DNA from: Comamonadaceae bacterium | GTDB lineage: Bacteria > Pseudomonadota > Gammaproteobacteria > Burkholderiales > Burkholderiaceae_C | Assembly (NCBI GenBank): GCA_027490555.1 | Contig: JAIXXW010000162.1 | Location: 1-7,171 of the forward strand | Length of the DNA: 7,171 nt | Reading direction: 5' to 3' | Shown: positions 6,147 to 7,171 of the stretch, one piece after another | Numbering within the stretch: the first letter of the stretch is position 1 | How the letters are laid out: the number at the start of each line of letters is the position of its first letter | Translations under genes and position numbers: made by a program | The notes under the pieces: model-generated | Seen by the model: only the letters and a program-made list of their open reading frames with translations | Database searches by the model: none | What the model was told of the DNA's origin: nothing

Positions 6147-6163
6147 CCACCTCCCTGGTGTTG

Positions 6164-7171
6164 TCAATCTTGCTCCGCAAACCCCTGGAAAAACACTTTC
6201 AATGCGTGCATCCAGCGGTGCTTGTCCGCCTCGGGTGCAAAGCTCGCTTCGAAGCTGTTGGCCGCCAGTTTGTAAGCCTGTTGTGCATTCAGCTGCAAGG
6301 CGGCAAAGGTCTGCAGGTAGTTTTCGTTCAGGTAACCGCCAAAGTAAGCCGGATCGTCCGAGTTGAGGGTCACGCACAGACCGGCGTTCAACATCTGGCC
6401 CAGGTTGTGGTCGCTCAATGTTGGGAAAACGCACAGCTTGAGGTTGGACAGCGGGCACACCGTGAGCGGAATGCGGCTTTGGGCCAGGCGCTGCATCAGC
6501 GGCGCATCGTGGATCGCTTGCACACCATGGTCGATGCGCTCGACCTGCAGGGTGTCGAGCGCGCCCCAGATGTAGGCGGGCGGGCCCTCTTCGCCCGCAT
6601 GGGCCACACAGTGCAAGCCCAGCGCACGGGCACGGGCAAACACCCGGGCGAACTTTTCTGGCGGGTGGCCCAGCTCGCTCGAATCCAGGCCCACGCCGAT
6701 GACGTGCTCGCGCCAGGGCATGGCCTCTTCCAGCGTGGCCAGGGCATCGTCCTCGGACAGGTGGCGCAAAAAGCACAGGATCAGATCGGCGCTGATGTTC
6801 AGCCGGGTGTGCGCATCGCGGCAGGCCCGGCTCAGGCCTTCGATCACCGCGCCCATGGGCACACCCCGCGCCGTGTGGGTTTGCGGGTCAAAAAACAGCT
6901 CGGCGCGCACCACATGGTCGGCAGCGGCTTTCTCGAAGTAAGCCCAGGCCATGTCGTAAAAATCCTGCTCGTGCAGCAGCACGCTGGCCCCGGCGTAATA
7001 CAGGTCCAGAAAACTTTGCAGGTTGGTGAAGGCGTAGGCGCTGCGCAAGGCGGCCTCGTCGGCATAGGGCAGTTGCACACCGTTGCGCCGGGCCAGTTGA
7101 AAGATCAGCTCGGGCTCGAGCGAGCCTTCGATGTGGATGTGCAGCTCGGCCTTGGGCATGCCGCGCAGCAA
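6164..7171 (-). CDS. add: Adenosine deaminase family protein, probably adenine deaminase (N-terminus outside window)
   Basis: This is a zinc-dependent amidohydrolase that deaminates adenine or adenosine in purine salvage. The 335 visible residues lack only a few at the N-terminus: the frame runs off the window end at a Leu codon, and family starts normally lie several residues before the MPKAELHIHIEGSLEPEL segment. Catalytic and zinc residues are the HxH pair (His11, His13 of the visible part), HAGEEGPP (His191, Glu194), IDHG (His215) and SDDPAYFGGY (Asp272, Asp273). The VCPLSNLKLCVF stretch and overall wording resemble Pseudomonas PA0148, characterised as an adenine deaminase, more than classical adenosine deaminases, so adenine is the likelier substrate. 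The symbol add is the one commonly given to this family. It is the first visible gene of the cluster with the metallophosphoesterase and YciI genes downstream. A BMP-type receptor gene further downstream could supply purines, which is inference. Confidence 0.94.
   Translation of the reverse strand: MLRGMPKAELHIHIEGSLEPELIFQLARRNGVQLPYADEAALRSAYAFTNLQSFLDLYYAGASVLLHEQDFYDMAWAYFEKAAADHVVRAELFFDPQTHTARGVPMGAVIEGLSRACRDAHTRLNISADLILCFLRHLSEDDALATLEEAMPWREHVIGVGLDSSELGHPPEKFARVFARARALGLHCVAHAGEEGPPAYIWGALDTLQVERIDHGVQAIHDAPLMQRLAQSRIPLTVCPLSNLKLCVFPTLSDHNLGQMLNAGLCVTLNSDDPAYFGGYLNENYLQTFAALQLNAQQAYKLAANSFEASFAPEADKHRWMHALKVFFQGFAEQD

Noticed and set aside
5346..6275. Plus-strand open frame (309 codons) opposite the metallophosphoesterase gene
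   Set aside because: The minus-strand frame carries every catalytic motif of a known family; the plus-strand translation has none and no ribosome binding site that I can see.
6147..6776. Upstream extension of the metallophosphoesterase frame to 6776
   Set aside because: It overlaps the deaminase gene in another frame, has no family similarity, and a ribosome binding site and typical N-terminus occur at 6146.

Overview
The window looks like chromosome of a Burkholderiales betaproteobacterium, probably Comamonadaceae-like. The clues are a Bug-family (tripartite tricarboxylate transporter) receptor next to an MmgE/PrpD gene, high GC with strong G/C third positions in most genes, a BMP-family receptor, and an adenine-deaminase-type Add protein. 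The genus call is inference from protein style only. I see no tRNA, rRNA, CRISPR array, insertion sequence or phage gene.

Left part (2-2155, + strand): the 3' three quarters of a Bug periplasmic solute receptor is followed after 28 bases by a full-length MmgE/PrpD-family gene. The pair ends at a clean intrinsic terminator, and together they suggest uptake and dehydration/isomerisation of an unidentified carboxylate. Middle (2172-4918, - strand): a BMP-family periplasmic receptor gene (2199-3284) converges on prpD. Upstream of it, behind its own terminator (3314-3344), is a divergent homoserine dehydrogenase gene (3390-4760). Right part (5033-7171, - strand): a tight cluster of adenine/adenosine deaminase (N-terminus outside the window), a metallophosphoesterase and a YciI-family protein, with 16-17 base spacers that carry the ribosome binding sites.

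The most interesting item is the roughly 270-base, partly AT-rich gap before the homoserine dehydrogenase gene. On the same strand it holds a short ORF ending Met-Ile-Thr-Thr-Thr-Thr-Asn-Gln-Ala-Thr-stop, with an in-frame upstream ATG that would make it 22 codons. Overlapping and following it are mutually exclusive RNA hairpins, and one leader segment is complementary to the Shine-Dalgarno region of the dehydrogenase gene. A threonine-rich leader before a threonine-pathway enzyme is the logic of E. coli thrL attenuation. Here there is no U-tract terminator, so control of translation or another mechanism is more likely than classic transcription attenuation. The enzyme is itself unusual: a Gly-Gly in its core is replaced by Val-Ser, its signature motif departs from consensus, and its C-terminal ACT region has lost the usual glycine.

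Base composition shifts in the middle: sampled 60-base stretches give about 77% GC in prpD (1381-1440), 48-58% in the dehydrogenase gene and 35% in the leader gap. This suggests that the dehydrogenase segment has a different history from its neighbours.
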